DNA of 64,000 nt from Enterococcus faecalis_A (GCA_051295955.1 JBPDWA010000002.1:337175-401174), one strand, 5' to 3'. Positions 1 through 8,051 are shown, counted from the first letter of the stretch. Numbers and translations are program-made. The notes: generated by a model not told the origin, from the sequence alone.

Positions 1-1
1 A

Positions 2-415
2 AAGATCACAATCGACAATAAAACAAGACAATATGTTAGATCGCGACTTTACAAATACAACGAATACAAAAAGGATATCCAAGAAATACGCCAAAGTATC
101 ATGACTCCATGGAAAGAGTCAGATGAAAATATAGGCGGAGGAAAATCAGCCTTACCAATATTTGAAGTCGAAGAAAAAGCTTTTAAGTTAGTGTCGAATG
201 AACAACTAGCATTTAGGACTAAGTTTTTATATGTGGTAGATACGTTATTAGCTAAATGCAATGATGAGGTGCAAAAAATTATTGAGATGAAATACTTTTC
301 ACACGAAAGTAACTCATGGGTAAAAATAGCAAGCGAAGTAGGATACTCAGAAGATGGCTGTAGAAAGATAGAAAGAAAATTTGTAGATTCCGTAGCAGAA
401 AAGATAGGTTTATAA
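2..415 (+). CDS. Phage late transcriptional regulator, RinA/DUF722-like (5' partial)
   Basis: The reading frame is open from base 2 with no start codon before the window edge, so the gene begins outside. An internal ATG at 101 is probably not the start, because residues before it (basic and Tyr-rich, with KYNEYKKDIQEI) fit the N-terminal half of this family. The C-terminal half has a helix-turn-helix-like segment (WVKIASEVGYSEDGCRKIERKF). RinA/ArpU-type proteins of Gram-positive phages sit just before the packaging genes and activate late transcription; that role is inferred here. The promoter at 500-528 would be an obvious target. Confidence 0.7.
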   Translation, partial: KITIDNKTRQYVRSRLYKYNEYKKDIQEIRQSIMTPWKESDENIGGGKSALPIFEVEEKAFKLVSNEQLAFRTKFLYVVDTLLAKCNDEVQKIIEMKYFSHESNSWVKIASEVGYSEDGCRKIERKFVDSVAEKIGL

Positions 416-499
416 AAAAGGTGCAAAAAACAAGGCGTAAACTGTACCGTTTTAAGGGGAAAAAACATGATAAATTAGTATTATCAAAAGCTGTAAACA

Positions 500-528
500 T
501 TGACACACCCTTATTTTAGCGCAATGAT
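500..528 (+). promoter_or_regulatory. Promoter of the phage structured RNA / late operon
   Basis: A perfect -35 TTGACA at 500-505 is followed after 17 bp by AATGAT at 523-528, which matches 4 of 6 bases of the -10 consensus. Transcription would start near 535, just before the structured RNA. The weak -10 would suit activation by the upstream late regulator (inference). Confidence 0.55.
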
Positions 529-690
529 TTACACTTTTAACAACCGCTCATAACTATTATTGTTTGTGGGCGGTTTATATAGATTGGACGGTAGCATGAG
601 ACAATCAGCCACTAATATATCCTAGGGCTGCCGTCGGGATAAACAATCTAAACTACAGCTGCAGTGCGGCTAACCTCTCTTTGGAGAATG

Positions 691-865
691 TGCTAAGTGG
701 CGGAATAGGTAGACGCAAATACAAATCTATGGGGATTGCAACAGACGGTTGGCAGTCATGCGAGGGTTGAGACTACGCACCGAAAAAGTGGCACCAGTTG
801 GAGAACATATACTCAAACCATAGGGAATAAAGACTGTATGTGTGGTGCAAATCCACACCTTAGCA
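691..865 (+). ncRNA. tRNA-Leu-like domain with about 85-nt insert in the anticodon loop
   Basis: TGCTAAG (691-697) pairs perfectly with CTTAGCA (859-865) as an acceptor stem. The sequence TGGCGGAATAGGTAGACGC (698-716) is a textbook tRNA-Leu D-arm. GTGTGG 840-845/CCACAC 853-858 forms a T-arm with loop TGCAAAT. ATACA 719-723/TGTAT 835-839 acts as an anticodon stem, and CTATGG 727-732/CCATAG 818-823 closes a large insert. There is no normal anticodon, no variable arm and no CCA, so it is unlikely to be an ordinary functional tRNA. A tRNA-mimic module or an intron-split tRNA are the alternatives. Confidence 0.5.
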
Positions 866-955
866 ATACATAGCCACTCTTGAGAAACAGGACAAAGTGG
901 CAAGCAATTTAGTATTGTTAAATAGGACGTCGTTAGCTAGGTAGCGGCGTTAGGT

Positions 956-986
956 AAGATCACTCGTTGAGTGGTCTTTTTATTTT
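956..986 (+). terminator. Intrinsic terminator of the phage structured RNA
   Basis: GATCACTC (958-965), loop GTT, GAGTGGTC (969-976) with one G-T pair, followed by TTTTTATTTT. It lies 30 bp before the terS start, so terS is reached only by read-through or antitermination unless another promoter exists. Confidence 0.75.
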
Positions 987-1016
987 ACATAGATTTAAAA
1001 GGGGGTGGCGGTTAAT

Positions 1017-1478
1017 GTGGCTAACAACAAGTTAACGCCTAAACAAAAAGCATTTGCAGACGAGTATATTATAAACGGCGGTAATGCAACACAAGCCGCC
1101 GTCAAAGCAGGATATAGTAAAAAGACAGCAGAGGTAACAGGAAGTAAATTGCTAAGAAATGCTAAGGTTAAGGCATATATTGCTGAAATAGCAAAACCGA
1201 TCGAAGAAAAGCGTCAATTTGAGCTGGAAGACGCTATAAATAATCTAATCGATATATTAAGCGGGAAGCCGATAGAAAGCCGAAGTATGCAAATAGATCA
1301 CTTGAAAAAAGATAAGGTTGTTAAGGACGTGACTTATCAATACTCCGCTGACCCTGACCAGAGGATAAAAGCACTAGACATCTATTTTAAAGTTAAGGGT
1401 GCCTATGAGCGCAAGCAAGAATCAGAGGAAACTGGAAACATCACTATAGTTGATTCTTGGGGTGATGAAGATGAGTAA
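1017..1478 (+). CDS. terS: Phage terminase small subunit
   Basis: A 153-residue DNA-recognition subunit of the packaging motor. The N-terminus has the typical small-terminase pattern LTPKQKAFADEYI followed by ATQAAVKAGYS and TAEVTGSKLLRN, a helix-turn-helix DNA-binding region. GTG at 1017 is preferred over GTG at 1005, because AAAAGGGGG (997-1005) lies at normal spacing only from the later codon. The gene overlaps terL by 8 bp, which suggests coupled translation. The C-terminal third is acidic, as expected for the part that contacts the large subunit. Confidence 0.88.
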   Translation: MANNKLTPKQKAFADEYIINGGNATQAAVKAGYSKKTAEVTGSKLLRNAKVKAYIAEIAKPIEEKRQFELEDAINNLIDILSGKPIESRSMQIDHLKKDKVVKDVTYQYSADPDQRIKALDIYFKVKGAYERKQESEETGNITIVDSWGDEDE

Positions 1479-2814
1479 AGTCATCAACATTCAGCAAGAA
1501 GTCAACCCGCATTTTAAAGTGGTGTGGCAGACAAAAAAGCCGTATAACATATTAAAAGGCGGCCGTAACAGTTTTAAGTCATCCGTAATTGCATTGTTAT
1601 TAGTGTTTATGATGATTAAATACACACTGCAAGGTAAAAAAGCTAATGTAGTCGTCATCCGTAAAGTAGCTAATACTATTAGAGATTCTGTTTATCTTAA
1701 AATACAATGGGCGTTAAATAAATTTGGTATATCTGGTCAGTTTAGCTGTACAGTAGCTCCGTTTAAGATAACGCATAAAAAAACTGGATCAACGTTTTAT
1801 TTTTATGGGCAAGATGATTTCCAAAAGCTAAAATCAAACGACATAGGCAATATCATTGCTGTTTGGTATGAAGAAGCGGCGGAATTCAAAAACGCTGAAG
1901 AATTTGACCAGTCAAACACCACGTTTATGCGGCAAAAATATCCTGATGCTGATATGGTGCGTTTTTTCTGGAGTTACAACCCGCCTCGCAATCCTTATAA
2001 CTGGATTAATGATTGGTCAGAGGCGCTAAAAGATACTAAAAATTACTTAGTGCATGAGTCCAGTTATAAAGATGATGAGTTAGGCTTTGTAACCGAGCAA
2101 ATGTTAGAGGATATTGAGCGTATCAAAAGCAATGATTATGACTATTACAGATATCTATATTTAGGCGAACCGGTTGGTTTAGGTACTAACGTATATAACA
2201 TTAACTTATTCCAACCTTTGGATGATTTACCTAGTGATGATAGAGTCGTAGCTCTCTACTATGCAACTGACGTGGGACATCAAACATCAGCGACTGTTTG
2301 CTTGTGTTTGGGACTAACAGCAAAAGGCAATGTAATATTACTCAATATGTACTACTACAGCCCTCAAGGTATTGCTATAAAAAAAGCTCCCAGCGAGTTA
2401 GCCAAGGATTTACATGATTTTATTAGCAAAACATCACAAAGTGATAAACTAGGCAATGCAAGGATTGTGCAACGCACAATTGATAGCGCGGAGGGTGGAT
2501 TAAGAAACCAATATTTTAAAGACTATGGGCAGCGGTGGCATCCAGTAACCAAGAAAAAGAATATAGATATGATTGACTACGTCCATGACTTGTTAGCTCA
2601 GGGACGTTTTTATTATTTAAAACCAACAATCAAAACAGGGTTACCTAATTGTGATGACCTGACGTTGTTTATTGAGGAACACAAAAAATATCAATTTGAT
2701 GAGAGGTATTTAAACACAGACGATCCAAAAGTGATTAAAGAGTTTGACCACTCTGTTGATGCGTTTAAGTATGCTTGTGTAGATAACTCAAGAGACTGGA
2801 GGCTTAAAAGGTAG
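1471..2814 (+). CDS. terL: Phage terminase large subunit (PBSX/A118 type)
   Basis: A 447-residue ATPase-nuclease that pumps DNA into the prohead. Walker A is the variant GGRNSFKSS at about residues 30-38, and Walker B/catalytic acid is IIAVWYEE at about 128-135. A nuclease aspartate is plausible in YATDVGH near residue 265. ATG 1471 has a GGGG-rich ribosome site about 8 bp upstream, so upstream TTG 1450 and ATG 1465 are less likely. Length matches the family. Confidence 0.93.
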   Translation: MSKVINIQQEVNPHFKVVWQTKKPYNILKGGRNSFKSSVIALLLVFMMIKYTLQGKKANVVVIRKVANTIRDSVYLKIQWALNKFGISGQFSCTVAPFKITHKKTGSTFYFYGQDDFQKLKSNDIGNIIAVWYEEAAEFKNAEEFDQSNTTFMRQKYPDADMVRFFWSYNPPRNPYNWINDWSEALKDTKNYLVHESSYKDDELGFVTEQMLEDIERIKSNDYDYYRYLYLGEPVGLGTNVYNINLFQPLDDLPSDDRVVALYYATDVGHQTSATVCLCLGLTAKGNVILLNMYYYSPQGIAIKKAPSELAKDLHDFISKTSQSDKLGNARIVQRTIDSAEGGLRNQYFKDYGQRWHPVTKKKNIDMIDYVHDLLAQGRFYYLKPTIKTGLPNCDDLTLFIEEHKKYQFDERYLNTDDPKVIKEFDHSVDAFKYACVDNSRDWRLKR

Positions 2815-2822
2815 GTGAGAGT

Positions 2823-4355
2823 ATGGGGCTAGTTAATACAGTAAAAAACTTATTTAAGAGAGGAGGCTATGCAGTGACAGGACAAACACTTAATACGATT
2901 AATGACCATCCCAAGGTTAATATTGACCCAATTGAGTTAAAACGGATCGAAAATGATTTTAGAGAATATCGCAACGACTATGGAGAGATTACTTATATTA
3001 ACTCCAATAACGTAAAACAAAGAAGAAAGTACCTTGCTCTAAATATGAGGAAAATGACAGCTGAAATGATGGCAAGTCTCGTGTTTAATGAGCAAGTGGA
3101 TATAAAAATAGCTGACCCAGATGCCAACGAATTTATTCAGCATGTGTTTGAACATAACGATTTCAAAAAAAATTTAACTAAGTATCTGGAGCCGATGTTT
3201 GCAATAGGGGGGCTTGCTGTAAGACCTTATGTAGACATGCAAACAGGCGAGTTAGAGTTTTCTTGGGCATTGGCTAATGCGTTTTACCCATTACGTTCTA
3301 CATCGAACGGCATCTCTGAAGGTGTACTTGTGTTTAAGACGGTGGAAACAGAAAACGGCAAGACTGTTTATTATACATTGCTTGAGTTCCACGAGTGGAA
3401 AAACGGTAATATACAAATTACAAACGAGCTATACCGTTCAGAAGATGCCTCTATAATCGGCAAGAGAGTGCCTCTTGGATACAACGGACAGTATGAAGGC
3501 TTAAAAGATAAGCCAACTATCACAGGTATAAGTAAACCTATCTTTAATTACTTGAAGCCTGCAGGATTTAATAATTTTAGCTTGAATAGTCCTCTCGGCA
3601 TTGGCATTTGTGATAATGCTGTGAATACATTAAAACAAATTAATGACACATATGACCAATTTAACTGGGAGATTCGCATGGGGCAACGGACAGTTATTGT
3701 AAGTGACCATATCTTAGATTACAGACCAGATGAGCAAGGCAACACATTGCAGCCTATTTTTGATCCAGACGTTAATGTGTATCGCCCAATGAGGATGGAG
3801 CAAGACAACGAGTTAATCAAGGATATTACTCGTGACATCCGGACAGAGCAATATACATTAGCAATTAACCAATTCCTAAAAACACTAGAAATGCAGATGC
3901 AATTGAGTGTCGGCACATTTAGCTTTGACGGAAAATCAGTTAAAACAGCAACGGAAGTGGCCAGTGAAAACTCGTTAACTTTCCGTACTAGAAACATGCA
4001 TTGTAATGAGGTAGAAAAATTTATTAAAGGTTTGATTGTCTCGGTGTTGGAACTTGCTAAAGGTACTAGTTTCAAAGGAAAGCGTTTATATAACGGAATC
4101 ATTCCTAGTTTTGAGAAAATCAGTGTCAATTTTGATGACGGTATTTTTGAAAGTCTAGATCAAAAACTAGACTTTTATAGTAAAGCTAAAACGGCTGGTT
4201 TAGTACCTGTGACGGAAGCTCTAAAAGGGTTATTTAAATTGACTAATGAAGATGCCTTAAAATGGTATCAACGCATCCAGCAAGAAGAAACGGGCTTAGA
4301 TGTAGCGGAAATTGAGAACTACATGGCCAGCAAGCAGTTAGGAGATGAGGAATGA
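2823..4355 (+). CDS. Phage portal protein (A118 gp4-like)
   Basis: A 510-residue protein that forms the dodecameric channel at the capsid vertex through which DNA passes. It follows terL by 8 bp and has the layout of A118/SPP1-type portals: a polar N-terminal clip region, a central part with MGQRTVIVSDHIL, and a C-terminal helical part (QKLDFYSKAKTAGL). The start ATG has GGTGAG just upstream. No lesion is visible. Confidence 0.88.
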   Translation: MGLVNTVKNLFKRGGYAVTGQTLNTINDHPKVNIDPIELKRIENDFREYRNDYGEITYINSNNVKQRRKYLALNMRKMTAEMMASLVFNEQVDIKIADPDANEFIQHVFEHNDFKKNLTKYLEPMFAIGGLAVRPYVDMQTGELEFSWALANAFYPLRSTSNGISEGVLVFKTVETENGKTVYYTLLEFHEWKNGNIQITNELYRSEDASIIGKRVPLGYNGQYEGLKDKPTITGISKPIFNYLKPAGFNNFSLNSPLGIGICDNAVNTLKQINDTYDQFNWEIRMGQRTVIVSDHILDYRPDEQGNTLQPIFDPDVNVYRPMRMEQDNELIKDITRDIRTEQYTLAINQFLKTLEMQMQLSVGTFSFDGKSVKTATEVASENSLTFRTRNMHCNEVEKFIKGLIVSVLELAKGTSFKGKRLYNGIIPSFEKISVNFDDGIFESLDQKLDFYSKAKTAGLVPVTEALKGLFKLTNEDALKWYQRIQQEETGLDVAEIENYMASKQLGDEE

Positions 4356-4615
4356 TGAACGACCAACTATTTGAGTGTGGTTTGTGTGGTAAACGTACTC
4401 ACTTTGTATGTAAAAGCGAGATCATCAAAGATGACATTAAACACGACTATGCGGAATGCGAAAAATGTGGAGGCAAAGCAACAATTATGTATACAAATCA
4501 TCATATCCGTAGTTTGTTAGCGAAACAACAAATTACTAAGCCGGGGAAACACAAGGCAGCCCTCGCTGAAGAAATCCAAGATAAAATGGATTTATTAAAG
4601 CAAGAAATGGCGTGA
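4352..4615 (+). CDS. Small zinc-ribbon phage protein
   Basis: An 87-residue protein with two CxxC knuckles (C9/C12 and C36/C39), predicting one structural zinc site, followed by a basic-then-acidic helical tail. It overlaps the portal stop codon (ATGATG; either ATG could start). It sits between portal and minor capsid genes, so a role in head morphogenesis or in binding nucleic acid is possible, but I do not recognise a characterised family. Confidence 0.7.
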   Translation: MMNDQLFECGLCGKRTHFVCKSEIIKDDIKHDYAECEKCGGKATIMYTNHHIRSLLAKQQITKPGKHKAALAEEIQDKMDLLKQEMA

Positions 4616-4619
4616 TACC

Positions 4620-5774
4620 ATGATTACACCCCATCAATTAGACTTATGGTCCTCTAACATGGCTCATCTCTATCAGTCGCTGGAGGGCGAATTAATACGC
4701 ATTATAGTTAAGCGTCTGAATACCGGTCATGACAATATATTAGATTGGCAACGAGAAAAGCTACAAGAGCTGAGGTTGTTTAACAAAGAGACAGCGAAAT
4801 CTATCTCTCAAATAACAGGGATATCCGAAGAGCAAATAGAAAAAATGTTTGAGGAATCGGGACAAAAAATTATTAAAGACATTGATAGTCAGCTTCCTTA
4901 CGATGCTTTACCTTTGCCAAATAATCTTGATGACATCATGCGAGCTTATCACGATCAAGTTTGGACTGATATAGACAATTACGTTAATCAAACATTGCTA
5001 TCCACAAATTTTGGTTATGCCTCTGCCACCACACAAATGTATAACGAGATCATCAATCAAACGACTGCTGCATTTAACAGCGGTCTTTTTACGTTTGAGC
5101 AAGCGTTAGAGCGCACAATACAACAATGGGCGCAAAAGGGCGTCAAGTCCACCTTTGTTGATAAGGGCGGCCACACATGGAGCTTAGAGCGCTATGTACG
5201 GACTGTTTTAAAATCTACATTAAGCAACACCTATAATAAGCTGCGTACTGACCGAATGGGAGAGTACGGCGTGCATACGGTACTTGTTTCTAGCCACATG
5301 GGGGCACGTCCTGCTTGTGCTAGGATACAGGGGCATGTGGTTGACTTGCGGAGAGATGTGCCACCAAATAGCAAGTACAAAAGTATATATGATCCTTATT
5401 GGCAGGCTGATTACGGAGAGCCGGGTGGCAATCGGGGTGTGAATTGCCGACATTTGCATATTCCATTTATACCGGGAGTAAATACTAATAATCAGCCGAA
5501 ATACAGTGCGAAGGAAAATAACGAAGTAGCCCAGCTTACTAAAAAGCAACGGGAACTAGAACGGCGTATTGTCAAACTCAAGAAAAATAAATATGTAGCT
5601 GATGCTATGGGCAACACAGATGGAGCTAAAGAATGGCAAAGACGTATTACAGCCACACAAAAAGCTATCAGAGAGCTTGTAGACAGCAATGAATATCTAG
5701 CTCGTAACTATGCGCGCGAAAAGGTTTATACGCCGATGAATACTTTATTACAGGATTTTAGATACAACCAATAG
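4620..5774 (+). CDS. Phage minor capsid protein (Phage_min_cap2, MuF-like)
   Basis: A 384-residue structural protein placed directly after the portal, as in A118-like phages. It has a helical N-terminal half and a conserved central segment RTVLKSTLSNTYNKLRTDRM, then a Cys/His cluster (ARPACARIQGH, GVNCRHLHIPFIPG) typical of the MuF/minor-capsid fold. Such proteins enter the prohead with the portal and may be ejected with DNA. The C-terminus is a charged coiled coil (about residues 300-360). Confidence 0.85.
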   Translation: MITPHQLDLWSSNMAHLYQSLEGELIRIIVKRLNTGHDNILDWQREKLQELRLFNKETAKSISQITGISEEQIEKMFEESGQKIIKDIDSQLPYDALPLPNNLDDIMRAYHDQVWTDIDNYVNQTLLSTNFGYASATTQMYNEIINQTTAAFNSGLFTFEQALERTIQQWAQKGVKSTFVDKGGHTWSLERYVRTVLKSTLSNTYNKLRTDRMGEYGVHTVLVSSHMGARPACARIQGHVVDLRRDVPPNSKYKSIYDPYWQADYGEPGGNRGVNCRHLHIPFIPGVNTNNQPKYSAKENNEVAQLTKKQRELERRIVKLKKNKYVADAMGNTDGAKEWQRRITATQKAIRELVDSNEYLARNYAREKVYTPMNTLLQDFRYNQ

Positions 5775-5786
5775 GAGGACAAATAC

Positions 5787-6155
5787 ATGAACATACCTAT
5801 CAAGATAAAAGTGGGAGGCATTACTTATCAAATTAAGATGGTAGATTACTTACCCACTGAAGAAGCAGGAAGCAAATGGGGTGAGTGTGACTATCAGAGA
5901 GGAATTATTAGAATCTGGAAAGAGTTATCAAGGGAAAAACAAGAACAAACTTTTGTCCACGAACTCACTCATGCTATTGCTCATGAGGCGGGGATTGATA
6001 ATCAAGACGAAGATATAATTAATAGATTTGCGCTTGTTGCTTATATGGTCATAAAGGATTTTAACCAGCCGGAAAAAATATCTACAAGAGAGTATGTAGT
6101 AAATCAGCAAAAAATAACAGGAATACCAATAAGCAAGTCTAGTGATCAACACTAG
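5787..6155 (+). CDS. Small phage HExxH metallopeptidase-like protein (ImmA/IrrE-like motif)
   Basis: A 122-residue protein with HELTHAIAHEAG at residues 58-69, the HExxH zinc-binding helix of gluzincin-type peptidases, preceded by a small beta-rich part. An ImmA/IrrE-type or SprT-like fold is possible. It lies between the minor capsid and scaffold genes, so prohead processing is one idea. However, phages of this group normally use scaffold without a protease, so an anti-host or regulatory role is equally open. Its stop codon lies inside the stem of the following terminator. Confidence 0.65.
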   Translation: MNIPIKIKVGGITYQIKMVDYLPTEEAGSKWGECDYQRGIIRIWKELSREKQEQTFVHELTHAIAHEAGIDNQDEDIINRFALVAYMVIKDFNQPEKISTREYVVNQQKITGIPISKSSDQH

Positions 6156-6166
6156 GCTTTTTATTT
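6139..6166 (+). terminator. Intrinsic terminator/attenuator before scaffold gene
   Basis: CTAGTG (6139-6144), loop, CACTAG (6150-6155), then GCTTTTTATTTT. It probably tunes transcription between the packaging/portal block and the capsid block. The next 80 bp hold only a small AGTGG/CCACT hairpin and the scaffold ribosome site. Confidence 0.7.
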
Positions 6167-6247
6167 TGCCTAGACCTGCTCGGATGTCTCTAAAAGACGG
6201 CTCACAGTGGGAGTTGCCACTCTAAAAACACTTAGGAGGGAAAGAAA

Positions 6248-6814
6248 ATGAAAAAAGAAGATTTGATTGCTTTAGGAATTGATGAAGAAACCGCTAAATC
6301 GGTGATGGCTTTGCATGGCAAAACGGTTACTCAACTTAATGCGCAAGTAGCTACCGCAGAAGGAGAACGAGATAGTGCCAAGCAAGAGTTGGAAGCCAAC
6401 CAAGCGGAGTTAGATGCGCTTAAGGAATCATCAAAAGGCAATGAAGAATTAACAAAACAGCTCGCTGATTTACAAGAAAAATTTGATGAAGCGAAAACCA
6501 ATTCCGAGAAGCAACTCGCCGAACAGCAGAAAGACTTTGCAATTAAGTTAGCCCTTAAGGAGTCTGGAGCACTTGATGACAGCATTGTTTTAGGTCTTAT
6601 AGACAAAGAGACAATCAAAGTTACTGATGACGGGTTACAAGGTTTAAACGAGCAATTAGACAACTTGAAACAAAGCAAAGATTTCCTGTTTCAATCGGCA
6701 AAACAGGAAGAAACATCACCACAAATTGTGGCTGGGGGTAATCCGGTCGGTGGTGGAACGACTACGGCGGGATCGCAACCAGAAAAACTAAACGAATTTA
6801 GAATTACAAAATAA
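6248..6814 (+). CDS. Phage scaffolding protein (GP20-like)
   Basis: A 188-residue, strongly charged helical protein with a long coiled coil (about residues 28-95, Glu/Lys/Gln rich) and a glycine-rich linker (GGNPVGGGTTT) near the C-terminus. This is the usual build of minor structural GP20/scaffold proteins, which guide capsid assembly and then leave. Its position immediately before the capsid gene supports the call. A strong AGGAGG ribosome site precedes the ATG. Confidence 0.87.
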   Translation: MKKEDLIALGIDEETAKSVMALHGKTVTQLNAQVATAEGERDSAKQELEANQAELDALKESSKGNEELTKQLADLQEKFDEAKTNSEKQLAEQQKDFAIKLALKESGALDDSIVLGLIDKETIKVTDDGLQGLNEQLDNLKQSKDFLFQSAKQEETSPQIVAGGNPVGGGTTTAGSQPEKLNEFRITK

Positions 6815-6826
6815 GGAGAATAAGAC

Positions 6827-7765
6827 ATGAAAAAACAACTATTAAAAATGAGCTTACAATACTTCGCAACACCAACTTTTGATCCTGATAATGTAACAAT
6901 GCAAGATGCTAAAACTGGGGAAATCCCCAAAAATATTGCTGATGGCATCATCACGGAGGTTAAACAAGGTTCATCTATTATGCGCCTAGCTAAACAAGTA
7001 TCTATGCGCAAGCCAATTGAAGAATTTACTTATATGACTGGAGTGGGTGCTTACTGGGTATCAGAAGCAGAACGAATCCAAACGAGCAAACCCAAATTCG
7101 TTAAGGCGGAAATGCGCACGTATAAGATGGGTGTTATCATTCCGACAACTCGAGAAAACTTAGATTATTCTGTATCTAATTTCTTTGAGTTGATGCGCCC
7201 AGAAGTGGCGGAAGCATTTAATAAAAAATTTGATCAATCAGCATTTACTGGGGTCAATTCGCCATTCGCTAAAAATATCTTAGGGGCTGCAGCAGCTGCT
7301 GGACATGTTGTGGAAGAAACAGCCAATAAATACGACGATATCAATCAAGCTATTGCGTTTATCGAAGAAGAAGACTTAGATCCTAATGGAATTGCGACAA
7401 CACGTAAACAACGGGTGAAATATCGCTCTACAAAAGACGGTAACGGTATGCCTATCTTCAATACAGCAACTTCAAGCGGTATTGATGATATTTTGGGATT
7501 ACCTATCGCCTATACTCCTAAAAACACTTTAGGTAAAGATGTGGCTGAGTTAGTAGGGGACTGGGATTACGCTTATTACGGCATCTTAAAAGGATTGAAC
7601 TATGAAATCTTAGATCAAGCGACTTTAACAACGATCACGGCATCAGATGGAGCCCCAATTAACCTTGCCGAACGCGATATGGTGGCGTTAAAAGCAACTA
7701 TGACGGTCGGATTTATGGTAGTTAAAGATGAAGCCTTTGCGGTGGTAAACTTAAAAAAAGCGTAG
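6827..7765 (+). CDS. Major capsid protein (HK97 fold)
   Basis: A 312-residue coat protein. The sequence (GDWDYAYYGILKGLNYEIL, MVALKATMTVGFMVVKDEAFAVV) matches the HK97-fold P- and A-domain pattern. The N-terminus carries the MSLQYFATPTF stretch common in Gram-positive siphovirus capsids, with no long cleavable delta domain, in keeping with the separate scaffold. The last codons run into a slippery A-stretch that can send some ribosomes into the -1 frame (next entry). Confidence 0.92.
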   Translation: MKKQLLKMSLQYFATPTFDPDNVTMQDAKTGEIPKNIADGIITEVKQGSSIMRLAKQVSMRKPIEEFTYMTGVGAYWVSEAERIQTSKPKFVKAEMRTYKMGVIIPTTRENLDYSVSNFFELMRPEVAEAFNKKFDQSAFTGVNSPFAKNILGAAAAAGHVVEETANKYDDINQAIAFIEEEDLDPNGIATTRKQRVKYRSTKDGNGMPIFNTATSSGIDDILGLPIAYTPKNTLGKDVAELVGDWDYAYYGILKGLNYEILDQATLTTITASDGAPINLAERDMVALKATMTVGFMVVKDEAFAVVNLKKA

Positions 7766-7785
7766 CCCCTACAGGGGTAACGCTT
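7753..7785 (+). promoter_or_regulatory. Probable programmed -1 frameshift site at the capsid gene end
   Basis: In the capsid frame the sequence reads TTA AAA AAA GCG TAG. A_AAA_AAA (7753-7759) is a canonical X_XXY_YYZ heptamer. Six nucleotides downstream begins CCCC (7766-7769)/GGGG (7774-7777) with loop TACA, nested in AGCGT (7759-7763)/ACGCT (7780-7784). Slippage gives ...NLKKSVAPTGVTLNKT and skips the TAG. The frame beyond encodes a clean Ig-like domain with no ribosome site of its own. Confidence 0.8.
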
Positions 7786-8022
7786 AATAAAACAATGTTA
7801 TCTCTGGCACAAGGGGCAAATGAGACATTAGTAGCAACCGTAACACCAGCTGATGCTACCGATAAAACAGTAACATTTAGCTCTAGCAACACTGATGTTG
7901 CAACGGTTACACCAAAGCAAGGCAAAGTTACAGCTGTAGCTGCAGGCACTGCAACAATTACGGCAACAACTGTTAATGGCAAAACAGCAACTTGTGAGGT
8001 AACCGTTACAGGAGGGGAATAA
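7759..8022 (+). CDS. Ig-like (BIG2) C-terminal extension of capsid protein, -1 frame
   Basis: Read in the -1 frame from the slippery site, 87 codons encode a bacterial Ig-like group 2 domain: VTLNKTMLSLAQGANETL, then VTPADATDKTVTFSSSN, DVATVTPKQGKVTAVAAGTA and TITATTVNGKTATCEVTV. An internal ATG at 7795 would cut off the first strand and has no Shine-Dalgarno sequence, so independent translation is unlikely. Ig domains added to a minority of capsid subunits by frameshift are known in tailed phages and are thought to help surface binding. The product here would be a capsid protein of about 398 residues. Confidence 0.78.
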   Translation, partial: SVAPTGVTLNKTMLSLAQGANETLVATVTPADATDKTVTFSSSNTDVATVTPKQGKVTAVAAGTATITATTVNGKTATCEVTVTGGE

Positions 8023-8036
8023 TCTCCTCCTTTTTA
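8010..8036 (+). terminator. Terminator-like hairpin after capsid/Ig gene
   Basis: GGAGG (8011-8015)/CCTCC (8026-8030) followed by TTTTTAG. It may attenuate transcription into the connector genes so that capsid is made in excess, or protect the mRNA 3' end. A similar hairpin follows the tail-tube/FN3 gene. Confidence 0.55.
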
Positions 8037-8051
8037 GTTAGGAGGGATTAG

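Larger units (their letters stand above)
535..986 (+). ncRNA. Large structured phage non-coding RNA with a tRNA-like domain
   Basis: About 450 nt without a credible ORF, between the late regulator and terS. Paired elements I can see: AACCGC 542-547/GCGGTT 570-575; AGATTG 581-586/CAATCT 644-649 enclosing GACGGTAGC 587-595/GCTGCCGTC 627-635; a tRNA-Leu-like domain at 691-865; GCCACT 873-878/AGTGGC 896-901; a hairpin near 927-951; and a final intrinsic terminator. Promoter at one end and terminator at the other suggest a discrete transcript. Large ornate RNAs of Lactobacillales prophages (GOLLD, ROOL) are possible relatives, but I cannot assign a class. Confidence 0.6.

Noticed and set aside
727..823. 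A clear group I intron in the tRNA-like domain
   Set aside because: Position in the anticodon loop and a GAGACTA-like string are suggestive, but I could not find the matching TAGTC partner for P7 or a convincing P1 with U-G splice site. Left as a possibility only.
691..865. tmRNA or an ordinary tRNA-Leu gene
   Set aside because: No tag-peptide ORF and no tmRNA 5' consensus; no normal anticodon loop, variable arm or CCA. It is kept only as a tRNA-like domain.
7795..8022. Ig-like domain as an independent gene starting at ATG 7795
   Set aside because: No ribosome site, and this start removes the first beta-strand; the slippery site and hairpin explain expression better.
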